This document shows, one piece after another, positions 1 to 9,353 of a stretch of 64,000 bases of DNA. This DNA is from Fragilaria crotonensis (lineage: Eukaryota; Bacillariophyta; Fragilariophyceae; Fragilariales; Fragilariaceae): the NCBI GenBank assembly GCA_022925895.1, contig JAKSYS010000129.1, positions 48,140-112,139 on the forward strand, in the 5' to 3' direction. The stretch's first letter is position 1, and the number at the start of each line of letters is the position of its first letter. Below the pieces are notes generated by a model that was not told the DNA's origin, ran no database searches, and was given only the letters and a program-made list of their open reading frames with translations. The position numbers and the translations under genes are program-made.

Positions 1-1033
1 GCCGGGATATATCTGGGGCATCTGAATGCGTCGTTCAGGATGATTGCGGCAATGGTTCATCATTTCACAGATGACGTACTTGACATTTTTGTAGTAAGTG
101 TTATAGCGAGAACACTCTCTCAGATAATCTTGTATGACGGTTGTCTTGTCAAGCAGTAGTGGTGAGTCATGAAGAAAAGGTCCAACGTCTCCGGCCGTTG
201 GTTTGCGAAAGATACTCGTGTTATACAAGGCAGACCGCGACAAGAGCACCCCATTGGCTCCTGTTTCTTCCATCATGCCAGTCCACTCCTGCCTGGTGTA
301 GAAATCGCCGTTCACCATTATGGGCACGGAAGGGAATTTGCTCTTCAGCACGGGAACGACTTCTCGCAGTGTTTTCCAGTCAGCCGCCTTTGTCGATTCG
401 TCATCCACATAGCGAGCATGAATTGCAATGGCCAATGCTCCAGCATGAACCATGGCAGTACAAAAGTCAACTGTTGCCTGCGTGTTTTTGATAAGACGAA
501 TTTTACAGGACACCGGTATTTCAGGCAGGCCGAGGCGCAGAGTCCGGATAATATTTGACGCGCGTTCTGGATCAGTAAGCAGTGCAGATCCCATACCCCC
601 AGCCACTGAAAACTTCCTTGGACAGCCCATATTGATATCGATCGCAGCAACGTCTCTGTGGACGATCAAGGCAGCTTGGAGGGCTAAATGTGGCTCGCCA
701 GTTCCCAACTGACAAATAAGTCTTCCCGCCTCCCTGAAAGGATCAATTTTCAACAAGATTGGCGCTTGTCCTCCATATTTAGCTGATACATTTCTCCTGG
801 TCTTCTCCGCCCATTTAGTGGTGTCTCTGACGAAACTCGATCATGCCATCAGTAAGGACCTCTCGAGTGGATGTGATCACGCTTCGATCCATGAGTTCTT
901 CGGTGTACACAGCATCAGCACCATATTTCAGTGCCAGAGTTCGAAGAGGAGTAGTCGAAGCTCGCACCATGGGTGCTAGGATGACGCCATTATACAGCCC
1001 TTGAGCCTTGGCTTCCACATCTTCGATTGTCAT
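1..1033 (-). CDS. tRNA-dihydrouridine synthase, Dus2-like (3' end beyond window)
   Basis: Flavoenzyme that reduces uridine to dihydrouridine in the D-loop of cytoplasmic tRNA. The start is the ATG at 1033, followed by the family N-terminus with LAPMVRAS and the YGADAVYTEEL block. Further on, in another frame, come DINMGCPRKFS, GGMGSALL, the CKIRL strand, an AIHARY motif and a VNGDF strand, in the order expected of a Dus TIM barrel with FMN. The catalytic Cys sits in NMGCP. The reading frame changes near 820-830 (after EFRQ); a single-base indel joins two strongly conserved halves with no room for an intron. The match is closest in wording to Dus2 (position-20 enzymes). The C-terminus, including any double-stranded-RNA-binding domain, lies off the left edge. 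Confidence 0.85.
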
Positions 1034-1655
1034 GAGCAGAACAAACCATTCATGGAGGCAGACATCGTGTTTTCAGTTTGTGTAAATCGAGTATCCTCGT
1101 TTGAAGTCACCCACGCAGAGTACGTTCGTAAACTGGGTGGTTGTGGTTTGACGGTTTGACGTTTGGAATTTGGAATATGCATATGTGCTGCACCGATAGA
1201 CCAACAATTCGGTACTGTAGTATCGTACTCGTCCATACCGCACAGTATTGTTTCCGTCTTCTTCTGTAATAGACTGTATTCCAATCCCAGAACCCCATTA
1301 GCTACCGCAAGAATATCACGCGCCCATCTCCCTAAATCTCGGTTTCGACTCTCTCTGACTCTTGAAGTATATTAGATTCTAAGTTCTTAGTACAGTATTC
1401 ATGGGATTGTCCTTCTTGAAGCAGAAGCGTCCATCTCGAGTACTTGCCTTGAAAGACACCTTCCGAGGTCCAAATAACACTGGAGAATTCCACAGCCAGC
1501 CAACGCACTGTCTAGTGTATAGCAACACATTTGTCAACATTTCGCTAGGACACGTTTCGCACTAGCTTATGAGAGACCAATTTCTGAACATCGGTCGCCC
1601 TTATCTGACAACAGTAGAGCAAAGGGATCGACAATTAAAGAAGGATCCTCAACAC
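1034..1655. other. Intergenic, 622 bp
   Basis: Lies between the divergent 5' end of the Dus2 gene and the 3' end of the LON-domain gene. Only short, overlapping chance ORFs are present. I see no RNA gene, repeat or terminal inverted repeat. It presumably holds the promoter of the Dus2-like gene on its left side. Confidence 0.5.
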
Positions 1656-2490
1656 TCAGTCGAAACCGGAATCCAAATCATTGGTTTTGGAAGGCATCTG
1701 ATTAAGCAGCAACTTTTCTTCGAGGATTGCATTTAATCCAAGTTGCAAACGATCAATAAGATTTTCGCTCGCCATTGCTTCCAGAATGTGACGCTTGTCT
1801 GACAATACAGCAAAAGTTGCCCAGCTAGCAGCTGTCAGTTCATCTACACTCCTCAAACCATCTCTGAATAATTTGTCAATACCACCATTTTCTTGAGCAT
1901 TCCGAAGGGCTAAGTCGTATTGGGATCGTCTCGATGCGCTGATGGTCGCTTCAATGTTATCGACCAATTCTCTGGCTCGACCCAAGTCAGAACATTCAAG
2001 GTCAACAAGCTCCTGGCAAAACCCCATCACGACGGGCTGCATTTGGGATACCTTTGTCATTCTAGCCCTTGCCACAGCACGCAAGGTTACATGGACGGTG
2101 ACCTTCCCACGATAGCCTGAAAGCACGTCAAAGTCGTCGATTTGACACAACGGCATGGTTCTAACAAAGTCGTCGTCCCCCCAGAAGGGCCATACCGACA
2201 ATGGACTCATAGTTGTCGATACAATCTTGGAAAAGATCAAAGAATCGCCCATGCTTGAGAATAATATCTGTCGACTGACCTTGCAGGAGTGCCTCGTTGG
2301 CAGCGAATGGCAACATGAGAATTTCGTGCCCGTCTGCGATGTCGTCGTTATCACACTTGTTTCTCCATTCCAGCAAACCATACAGCCGTCCCGGAGATGC
2401 TAAAGCTGTCCCATAGGAGAGTGGAGAGGATACTAAACCCAAGGATGCCCCTATGAAGGAATGTATGAGGAAAAAATCTGCGCTCACCAT
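1656..2490 (-). CDS. LON substrate-binding-domain protein (Lon N-terminal-like), frameshifted
   Basis: The N-terminal part (2490 to about 2175) has the pattern of the LON/PUA-like domain: EILMLPF, a ~25-residue helix and loop, then ESIVGMALLG. The continuation DDDFVRTMPLCQIDDFDVLSGYRGKV is in a different frame. The shift falls in a run of six G (sense strand) at about 2175, and one base fewer restores a continuous protein. The C-terminal third is helical with no known motif. No AAA+ or protease domain follows, so this is a stand-alone LON-domain protein, as found in plastid-bearing algae. The 5' end is uncertain: the ATG at 2490 is directly followed by GTGAGC, which could be a splice donor, so an upstream exon is possible. 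Function is not known from sequence. Confidence 0.5.
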
Positions 2491-3095
2491 TGCGGGGACA
2501 ACCCAATCTGTCCCTGATTCTGTACCGATGGAGACGGAAGCCGACGGACTCGACTACCGGTAGCTAGCTACAGTAGCAAATAAATGTATGCATACAGTGG
2601 GACTGAAGCACCTTTGGCAGTACTCGTGTAGAAATCAGTACCCAGTACGGTGTACCAGTTAGTAGTTCTAAGTCCTATCGATGTTAACGTCCCTTCATCC
2701 TTCATATGCATACTCTAGCGTACGGCGTGCCCCTGCACTGCATATGATACCTGGTCCTGGAGCATGACTAACATGCACTCGGCGTACACCTCATAATGTC
2801 ATAATTGTTGCTCGTGCTCTCATGCTTCACGCAGGAGTACTCCTACACCCTGCACACATTTCATCAGATATATGATGTGTTTAATGCCATCACAAAGAAG
2901 AGGAGATTAATAATTAATACGAAGTACTGATCTGAAACAGCACCCTAACGACCAAGAGTGCTGGTGGCAGATCACCAGGGCCGAGTCGAGTCAGATACTG
3001 CAGTAGTCAATGCTTGAAATCACTAGGTCATTTAGGAGGTACAACGCCCGCATCAAAAATTGACTACAATAGTCAGAGATGACAATCTTGCTATC
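2491..3095. other. Intergenic, GTAC-rich
   Basis: About 600 bp with many GTAC-containing words (AGTACTCGTG, CAGTACCC, GGTGTACC). No ORF with recognisable coding character, no RNA gene and no inverted termini were found. Confidence 0.5.
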
Positions 3096-4658
3096 CTACG
3101 AAGCTTGAGCTTGCCCACCTTGAATATCGTACACATGCAGGGCGTAATCGTAAAGGCGTAGGTCCAGTCGGTTCTGACCTACCATAATGTTGTAGGCTTC
3201 ACTTCCTGGTTTGGGTTCCAGAACTCGCTGATCAGACTGTGCCAGTAACTCTTTTTGACATTGGGAGACGCCATCCACCAACAACGGAAACCATCCAAAA
3301 TATGTCTGAAAGCGCACGATGGATTCCTCCATTCGACCAATCAATCCCACCACGCATTTTCGACGGACGATTTCCATGGCCAGAAGGAGGTCATCCTCTG
3401 TCAAATCGTCCGTATCACTCTTTCCGACGAGAGATCGCACCAATTCATTGTTTGGGAGCTCGTTCGCTGCATAGTCAGAAAGACTCATTGATGCAATCGC
3501 TGGATCACTAGCTCTGGCGGCCTCGTAGATACCCATGGACCGTTCCAAGGGATGTCGCAGAATAGTGAATAACCTGCCTGGGTTCTCAGTGGAAAAGATT
3601 TCAGCGCTCTGGGTCACGAGGGGGGTAAACATGACATCGGCAAGACTCGATTCAACAAGCTTCAATCTCATGGCACGTTCAAGCCCAGCTTTAGTCGTAA
3701 CGTCGACATTGATGTAGCGCGTTCCTGTCGGAGTTTCCAAGATTTGAAGGGTCTGATGCCAGAGTGATCGAAAGGAGCGCTGCGTTAGATGCACGAACAT
3801 TTGTCACTGATGCCATCGAACGAATTTTACTTACAGTCTCCTCGTGCGTCGCACCTTCACCACTCACTTCAACTAAGCCTAAACAATGACCGAGAATTTT
3901 CTCGACAACACTTCCTCCGCTCTTGTTGATGTTCCAAAAGACAGGCAGATCCGATCGCTTAGAAGCTGGGAATGGAATTCGCCAGTCTGCGTAACCATTC
4001 TCGATGGCAACCGGGAGAATGATGTTCATGGCCTCCAAATTCGGAATATCAAAGGTTCCATTGTACGCACGGGCTTGCCCGAGAGATCCGGGAATTCCAC
4101 CTGTATTTGACACCTCCTTTACATTATTACTTGTCATGATGAAAGTTCTTGTTATCCATTGCCCTGTGGCACCATAACCAACGAGCAAGGCGAGTAGGAG
4201 AGAAATAGTCAAGCAAGCCAGGGCAATGAGTGCTCGAAGTCTGGTAGCCGCCTTGGTTTGAGATATCGATCCCTTCAGTGGGGACTTTCCACCAGAGGAG
4301 GTCTTCGAGGAGCCTCGACCAAGCCCGCGACGCGACGGTCTAAGCGCCGAGGGGGCAGCGTTCTTAGTGATACCGTAAGACGAGGGCGAACTGCGGGAAG
4401 TGAAGTTTCGTGCACTCGGCAATCCAGGGTCGGACAACGTATTGAAAGATCGATTTGATCTTTCTGCTTCACCTCCTGCCACCCCCAGCGGCACCGGTGC
4501 GATGTCATCATCAAGGTCGATGCCCTCTCTCCTCCCTTGAGGTTTAGTGCGTGTGCTCGAATGGAGTCACTTAATGCCTCAACGCCATCTTCTTCTTGCA
4601 TCGCCCAATCGTCTGTGGTAGCATATGCATTTCCATCTTCCTCGTTTCCTTTCGCCAT
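3096..4658 (-). CDS. Type II membrane sulfotransferase-like protein (copy 1), one intron, one frameshift
   Basis: The start is the ATG at 4658 (MAKGNEED). A Ser/Arg-rich cytosolic tail is followed by one membrane segment (LRALIALACLTISLLLALLV) and a lumenal domain. WNINKSGGSVVEKIL resembles the 5'-phosphosulfate loop of PAPS-dependent sulfotransferases. LRHPLERSMGIYEAA resembles the 3'-phosphate motif (R-[DH]-P-x3-R-x-x-S). A 55-nt GT-AG intron at 3780-3834 joins HEET to RSFRSLW in phase 0. Near 4525 the N-terminal tail changes frame in a G/A-rich stretch, suggesting a one-base indel. The protein is clearly related to the one at 14319-15557: both share a YINVD/YVNVD strand, the RFQxYFGW motif and the EPKPGS/ELEPGS end. 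A Golgi location is inferred from topology; the substrate is unknown. Confidence 0.65.
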
Positions 4659-5195
4659 TTGGAACGTTCTGTATCGATATTGCTTTCAATGGACTGATCC
4701 TCGCACCGATACGAAATGGTGTACGGTTTTTCAAAATGGAGACTCGAAAAGGCACCCCCCGACGAATGAGTACAGCACATGACCGACCAGGTCATTTTCT
4801 CCTGTTCTTGGTGTAACAACACGTGTCAATTCGAGACATCACACCGAGAATGTCTGGCATGAAGACCACGGGTCATAAAGCGGTATGAAAGAATCGTGGA
4901 TCTTGAGTAATCCGACTACGCTACTGTAAGTCCTACAATTGTTCACTACACTCGGAGTACAGACACTTGTACTCTGAAAGCTCCATCAAGTAATTCTGAA
5001 AGAGTAGCGTTCTACTCTGAACGACTCTCTCTCTATCTGAGGCAGAAACAACGTTGCCTCTCCAGTAGCTTGGAGTAGTGTGTACAATTATCTTGTCGGA
5101 GTGCGCATACTCGACTCTGAAGTCCGAAGGAGCACACTCTATTTCCTACGTTTACTATCCGGACTGCCCTGCAATTCGCAACATCGTGAAGGACA
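4659..5195. other. Intergenic between divergent genes
   Basis: About 540 bp holding the promoters of the divergent sulfotransferase-like gene and the repeat-protein gene. It contains several ACTCTGA/TACTCTGAA and GTACTC words around 4920-5050. No gene is seen. Confidence 0.5.
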
Positions 5196-6230
5196 ATGAT
5201 ACGTCGCAGAGCGGAACTCGTCGCGTTGCTCCTTTGTCTTCTCTCGGACCCAACGTCGTCTACCAACTTGGGCGCCCGACGGCGATGGAGAGCTTTGGAA
5301 GGATACTATAACTTTGATGAGGATGGCGATGGCGATGGTTCTGAAGGGAACCCCGCAGACATGCCTTCGACTGACGACGTTGTTGGGATCGATGTCGACG
5401 CGAAAGGGAGTAACGCACACGAGGCTACCGCCAAAAGTAGTCCAGCCGATTCTCCTAGCAAATCCCACGGCGTTGGAGGGAAAGACAAATCCACGGTGGG
5501 AAGCAACGACAGCGACAAAGGTGGTGGAAGTGACTTGTACAACGACGAAGCACGTGGTTCCTACAGTGGTGCAAGCGACGCGTACAGCAGTGGTAGTGGA
5601 AGCAGCTCCTACAGTGGTGCAAGCGGCTCGTATAGTAGTGGGAAAGGAAGCGGCTCCTACAGTGGTGCAAGTGGCTCCTACAGTGGAGCAAGCGGCTCCT
5701 ACGGTGGAGCAAGTGACTCCTACAGCGGAGCAAGCGGCTCCTACAGCAGTGGTAAAGGAAGCAACTCCTATAGCGGGGGTGATGTGGGATCGTATCATTC
5801 TCCGAGCAAGCTTTCGCGTGACTTCGAATCGCTTATGAACAAGGTGAACGTTGATGTTCCGCTCGTGCCAGCTATTGTTGTTGCCTCGATCGTCATGTGC
5901 TGTGGCATGCTTTGCACTGCGTTCATGTATCAAGCTCGTCCAGAATCGACTTTCACGAACTGTTGCCGTCTTTCTATCCACTGCATACGAAGCGCTTGCG
6001 CCATTGTCTTTAATTTGTACCACTGTCGGTTGGGAGACATCCCACCAATTGTATGCGCCATGGAAGACGCCGATGATCTGGATGACGAAGAATTAGCACG
6101 TATGAAGCCACGACCAGGTATCGAAAAGGCGCTACATATTGAGCACCAGAAAGCGCTATCAAGGGTTGAGTTTGCAAGCAATCCAGCGAACAAGCCTAGC
6201 CAAGCCTTGATGGCAAAGATTTTCGGCTAG
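5196..6230 (+). CDS. Secreted or cell-surface Ser/Gly/Tyr-repeat protein with one membrane span
   Basis: 344 residues, uninterrupted. The N-terminus (MIRRRAELVALLLCLLSD) is a signal peptide. An acidic stretch (DEDGDGDG) is followed by a low-complexity region, residues about 125-195, of tandem 7-8-residue units of the form SGSYSGA, with occasional SSGKG interruptions. A strong membrane span lies at about residues 222-245 (VPAIVVASIVMCCGMLCTAF). It is followed by a Cys-rich juxtamembrane stretch and a charged C-terminal tail ending AKIFG. The DNA of the repeat is itself tandem (TACAGTGG/CAAGCGGC), so copy number is probably variable. No family is recognised. The design (secretion signal, Gly/Ser/Tyr repeats, one span) fits a diatom cell-surface or cell-wall-associated protein; this is an inference. 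Confidence 0.7.
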   Translation: MIRRRAELVALLLCLLSDPTSSTNLGARRRWRALEGYYNFDEDGDGDGSEGNPADMPSTDDVVGIDVDAKGSNAHEATAKSSPADSPSKSHGVGGKDKSTVGSNDSDKGGGSDLYNDEARGSYSGASDAYSSGSGSSSYSGASGSYSSGKGSGSYSGASGSYSGASGSYGGASDSYSGASGSYSSGKGSNSYSGGDVGSYHSPSKLSRDFESLMNKVNVDVPLVPAIVVASIVMCCGMLCTAFMYQARPESTFTNCCRLSIHCIRSACAIVFNLYHCRLGDIPPIVCAMEDADDLDDEELARMKPRPGIEKALHIEHQKALSRVEFASNPANKPSQALMAKIFG

Positions 6231-6598
6231 TATGCAGCCCTAGAGCAGCGCAGTTTGTAGATACTAGATATAATTGCCTCGACATCCCGATTCCAACAAA
6301 TATCGAATTGAGAGGAATCAGCTCGTCTCATTGATGACTTAGAAGAATCGCATTCCCACACAAGGGATGTAGACCATTTCTGGAAAGATCAGGATTGCAA
6401 AGCTAAGTTTTCGCAAGAGGGGTGCTTCGTCAGATGTAGCACAAATCACGCTTCATTCCCAGTAGGTAAAGCTGCCTGCCATCGCTTTGTAGTGCGGCAG
6501 TGCTTCGAGTATGCGGCATCAAATACAGCGAAGTCTGTGCATAGAGTATCAGAACCAGAATGGCGCTACCTCGTGTCCTTTCGAGACAGGCATCACGG
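6231..6598. other. Short convergent intergenic region
   Basis: About 370 bp between the 3' ends of the repeat-protein gene and the DnaJ gene. Presumably 3' UTRs. Nothing else is seen. Confidence 0.5.
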
Positions 6599-7630
6599 TC
6601 ATCTGGCGACGGCAATCGAAAAGATGATGAGCAAATCCCCTCGCTTCGGACCTCCCTTGATCGGCATCCCTTTGCCCGGCACTGTCAAAATCTGACCTTC
6701 TTGGATCGGTAATTCGTCTTTATGCGCCTTCACAATCAAGACTTCCCCGTCCGGCAGCGGAATGCTGATCTTGACGCCCGTGGCGGCCTGTTTCGAGGTG
6801 ACCTTACATCGATAGACCAGATCATCTCCAACTCGATCCATAAATGGGTGCTCTTTCTCTTCGACCACAAAGATGATGCCTGGGAAGCCGTCCTTGGGCG
6901 GGAACTTGATTTTCGTTCCTGCTTTCCAACCTTTCTTTAAGGACACCTCGTAGATCTTCGAATCGATTTGACCATTGACTGAAACGGGGTGGTTAACTTT
7001 GAACTTTTTAGTGGCTCCTGTTGCTAGATCTTCCAAACTGCAGGGAGCGGGACGCACGTAGAACTTCTGCTTTTGCGACCCTGCTTGCTGGCGTTCATTG
7101 AAACTGCTCGGACCTGGATTGAATCGAGTCCTCGCCGAAGTCCCACCTTGACCCATCATTTCTCGTAAAATATCGCCCATGCTCATGGATGAAGAACCGA
7201 AATTTCCAAACGAGCTGGAAAATTGCTCAAATGCAAACCCACTCGGCATTCCACTTTGTTGTGGCTGGCCGCCTTGCTGCTGTTGAGGGTGAAAGTATGT
7301 GAAAAAATCGGATTGGGGGCCGCCTGCCCCCTGCTGAGCAAGCCTAGGATCTAAACCAGCTTGCCCATATTGATCATACAATTTTCGCTTCTCCTCGTCG
7401 GAAAGAGTCTCGTACGCCTCGGAGATTTCCTTGAACTTGCTTTCGGTTCCACCCTTGTCGGGATGATGTTTGAGAGCCAGTTTTCGATACGCTTTTTTAA
7501 TCTCTGCAGCTGAGCTATCTTTTTGGACACCCAACGTCTTGTAGAAATCGGATGCAGCAGCAGCTTCGTGTATTACACATACACTGACGAGAAGCACAAA
7601 GGTCAGCAGATCGCCTCGAATTCGTTTCAT
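6599..7630 (-). CDS. ER-type DnaJ/Hsp40 co-chaperone (class II, DnaJB-like)
   Basis: The ATG at 7630 is chosen because it begins a signal peptide ([20 protein letters not shown]); the frame is open upstream but that part is not conserved. It is followed at about residue 25 by a full J domain: [22 protein letters not shown] with the HPD motif that stimulates Hsp70 ATPase, and [19 protein letters not shown]. Next comes a Gln/Gly/Phe-rich linker without the four CxxCxGxG zinc repeats, then the two beta-sandwich C-terminal domains ([14 protein letters not shown] to GDLLIIF). The arrangement matches soluble ER-lumenal DnaJB11-like proteins that serve BiP. There is no C-terminal KDEL-type signal (it ends SIAVAR), so retention must be by another means or the protein is secreted or plastid-routed. 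Single exon, intact. Confidence 0.9.
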   Translation of the reverse strand: MKRIRGDLLTFVLLVSVCVIHEAAAASDFYKTLGVQKDSSAAEIKKAYRKLALKHHPDKGGTESKFKEISEAYETLSDEEKRKLYDQYGQAGLDPRLAQQGAGGPQSDFFTYFHPQQQQGGQPQQSGMPSGFAFEQFSSSFGNFGSSSMSMGDILREMMGQGGTSARTRFNPGPSSFNERQQAGSQKQKFYVRPAPCSLEDLATGATKKFKVNHPVSVNGQIDSKIYEVSLKKGWKAGTKIKFPPKDGFPGIIFVVEEKEHPFMDRVGDDLVYRCKVTSKQAATGVKISIPLPDGEVLIVKAHKDELPIQEGQILTVPGKGMPIKGGPKRGDLLIIFSIAVAR

Positions 7631-7897
7631 CGTCAAATGCTTATGTACGATGTTGAAGGCGAAAATCGATGTCTCAAATTCTGTACAACACTGTACTGCT
7701 GATACCGGCACAGTAGCTCTCATCACGAGCTCCGGTGTAGATCTCTACTAGGAGACGAAAGGTTGCGTAGCAGTAGCAGTCAAGTACTGTAGTACACCAC
7801 AGTTTTTTACTCCGAACGTGGTAAACAGTATACAGTACAATTGTACTCGTACTTCTAGCACTCTACTAGGAACCTGTTGTGGACCATGAACCATGAA

Positions 7898-8467
7898 CAG
7901 GGGTGTCCTATTTAAGGCGACCGGGCCGGCGCGCCTAGCAGCGCCTTAATTAGTTAATATAGGCGCTTTTTTGGACCTTCAAAAAGGCGGTGTAAGGCGG
8001 TGGGGGTTAGGGGTTAGGGTTTTGGGGATTTAGAGTTAAGGTTCATGACTGTACAGAGCAGCTGCAACGCTCATCCCCACTTCAGTCCATCATGAAAATA
8101 ACACTGCCAACAGACCTCACAGCTCACCATGAACAATCATGGAAGTAACTTCAATTGTTTCAGCTTTTTTCACTGCAACAGTTGAGTTCCAAGTCCAAGT
8201 AAAGCATCTTGCTACTGGCTACGGATATACTGGAGTACTGTACAACAAGGTACTGTATCCATGTCTACTGTATGTTGTTTATTATCTACTGGAGTACTGT
8301 CGTACTATGCTACGAGAATGCTCCGTACAAACTTACACGTACAATTCTACATGATGGTATGTTTGTAGCGTAGAATCTACAGGACCTTATTTAAGGCGCT
8401 ATTTCAAGGCTTCAAAAAGGCGATTGGCCCCAAAATTAAGGCGCCCGCCTTAAATAGGACACCCCTG
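7898..8467. mobile_element. hAT-like MITE with AAGGCG subterminal motifs
   Basis: 570 bp bounded by 22-bp perfect terminal inverted repeats beginning CAGGGGTGTCCTATTTAAGG. The flanks carry an 8-bp direct repeat ACCATGAA at 7890-7897 and 8468-8475. An 8-bp target duplication and a CAGGG terminus are the hallmarks of hAT transposons. There is no transposase, so the element is non-autonomous. AAGGCG/CGCCTT words recur many times within about 100 bp of each end. A G-rich run with TTAGGG-like units lies at about 8002-8030. Confidence 0.85.
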
Positions 8468-8475
8468 ACCATGAA

Positions 8476-9353
8476 CGATGAACTCGGAGTACTACTACGC
8501 TTGTATGGGCCATACGCGATACGCCATACGTTCTTTATACGCACAGAATCATCTGCTAGACTAGCACTACATAGCTCTACTAGTCTCTAGTGATAGATTA
8601 GTACTCGATGAGATCTCCGTCTTCCAAGATCCAGGATTCGCTGCTCAATCCGTTAGCGATTGAATCTCCTGATTCTTTTCCTTCCTTTGATCGTGATTAT
8701 ATGCTACTCTGAAGAATGTGATTGGTTCAATCATATAACATACGTGGCTCAATCTCATTGAGCACAACTCAGTCCAGAGCTCCGTAGAACCTTGAGCTAT
8801 GATACTTAAATAACTCGGAGTATGTCCTATCGACGACGCGAGGGTAATTCGGCTCCATTTGCAGCTGCGCCTTGGATGCCACAAAATGGAAAGCCCTTCT
8901 TTCAATTTTATACCTTTTTAGTCAGCCTAGGTGGCGGACGCTACTGGTGACTGGTGACCGGTGATACCGGTAGGCGCTAGTTCCGCCTTCCGTCGTGGAT
9001 TCCATGCTTGAGTCGCGCTGAGTCGTGTAGCCCAATTGTTCCACGACTGAGATGTGCATACGATTCTCAGTTCAACTCCCAGTGTACTATAACTCCATAG
9101 TCCATAGTAGACTACGTCTACTCTAGTCATGCATAGCAACAACCACGATCATACATTCGTCGTATTGGAGGTAGCCGTGCCAGTACTGTAGTTGTGCTAT
9201 GATCTACCGTCTTCCAGAACAACGATGTGAGTGAGATATGACCTTGCCGCATAGTATTCCGGGATCCACCGCAACGCCTCACATCGCCTTAATCGAATCA
9301 CTAGTACATTCTTTCGTTTTCACTTGTATTATCACATTATCACCATTTTCACG
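8476..9353. other. Intergenic, no gene seen
   Basis: About 880 bp upstream of the RING/RBR-like gene. It has GTACTC/TAGTACTAC words in the left part and no conserved ORF. The promoter of the downstream gene presumably lies near 9200-9350. Confidence 0.45.

Noticed and set aside
5139-6023. 294-codon minus-strand ORF
   Set aside because: Antisense of the Ser/Gly/Tyr-repeat gene. Its own repeats (Val/Gly/Ala/Cys/Thr) only mirror the sense repeat, and it lacks a gene-like start context.
8000-8040. Interstitial telomere
   Set aside because: Only about two or three TTAGGG-like units in a G-rich tract inside a clear MITE; not a telomeric array.
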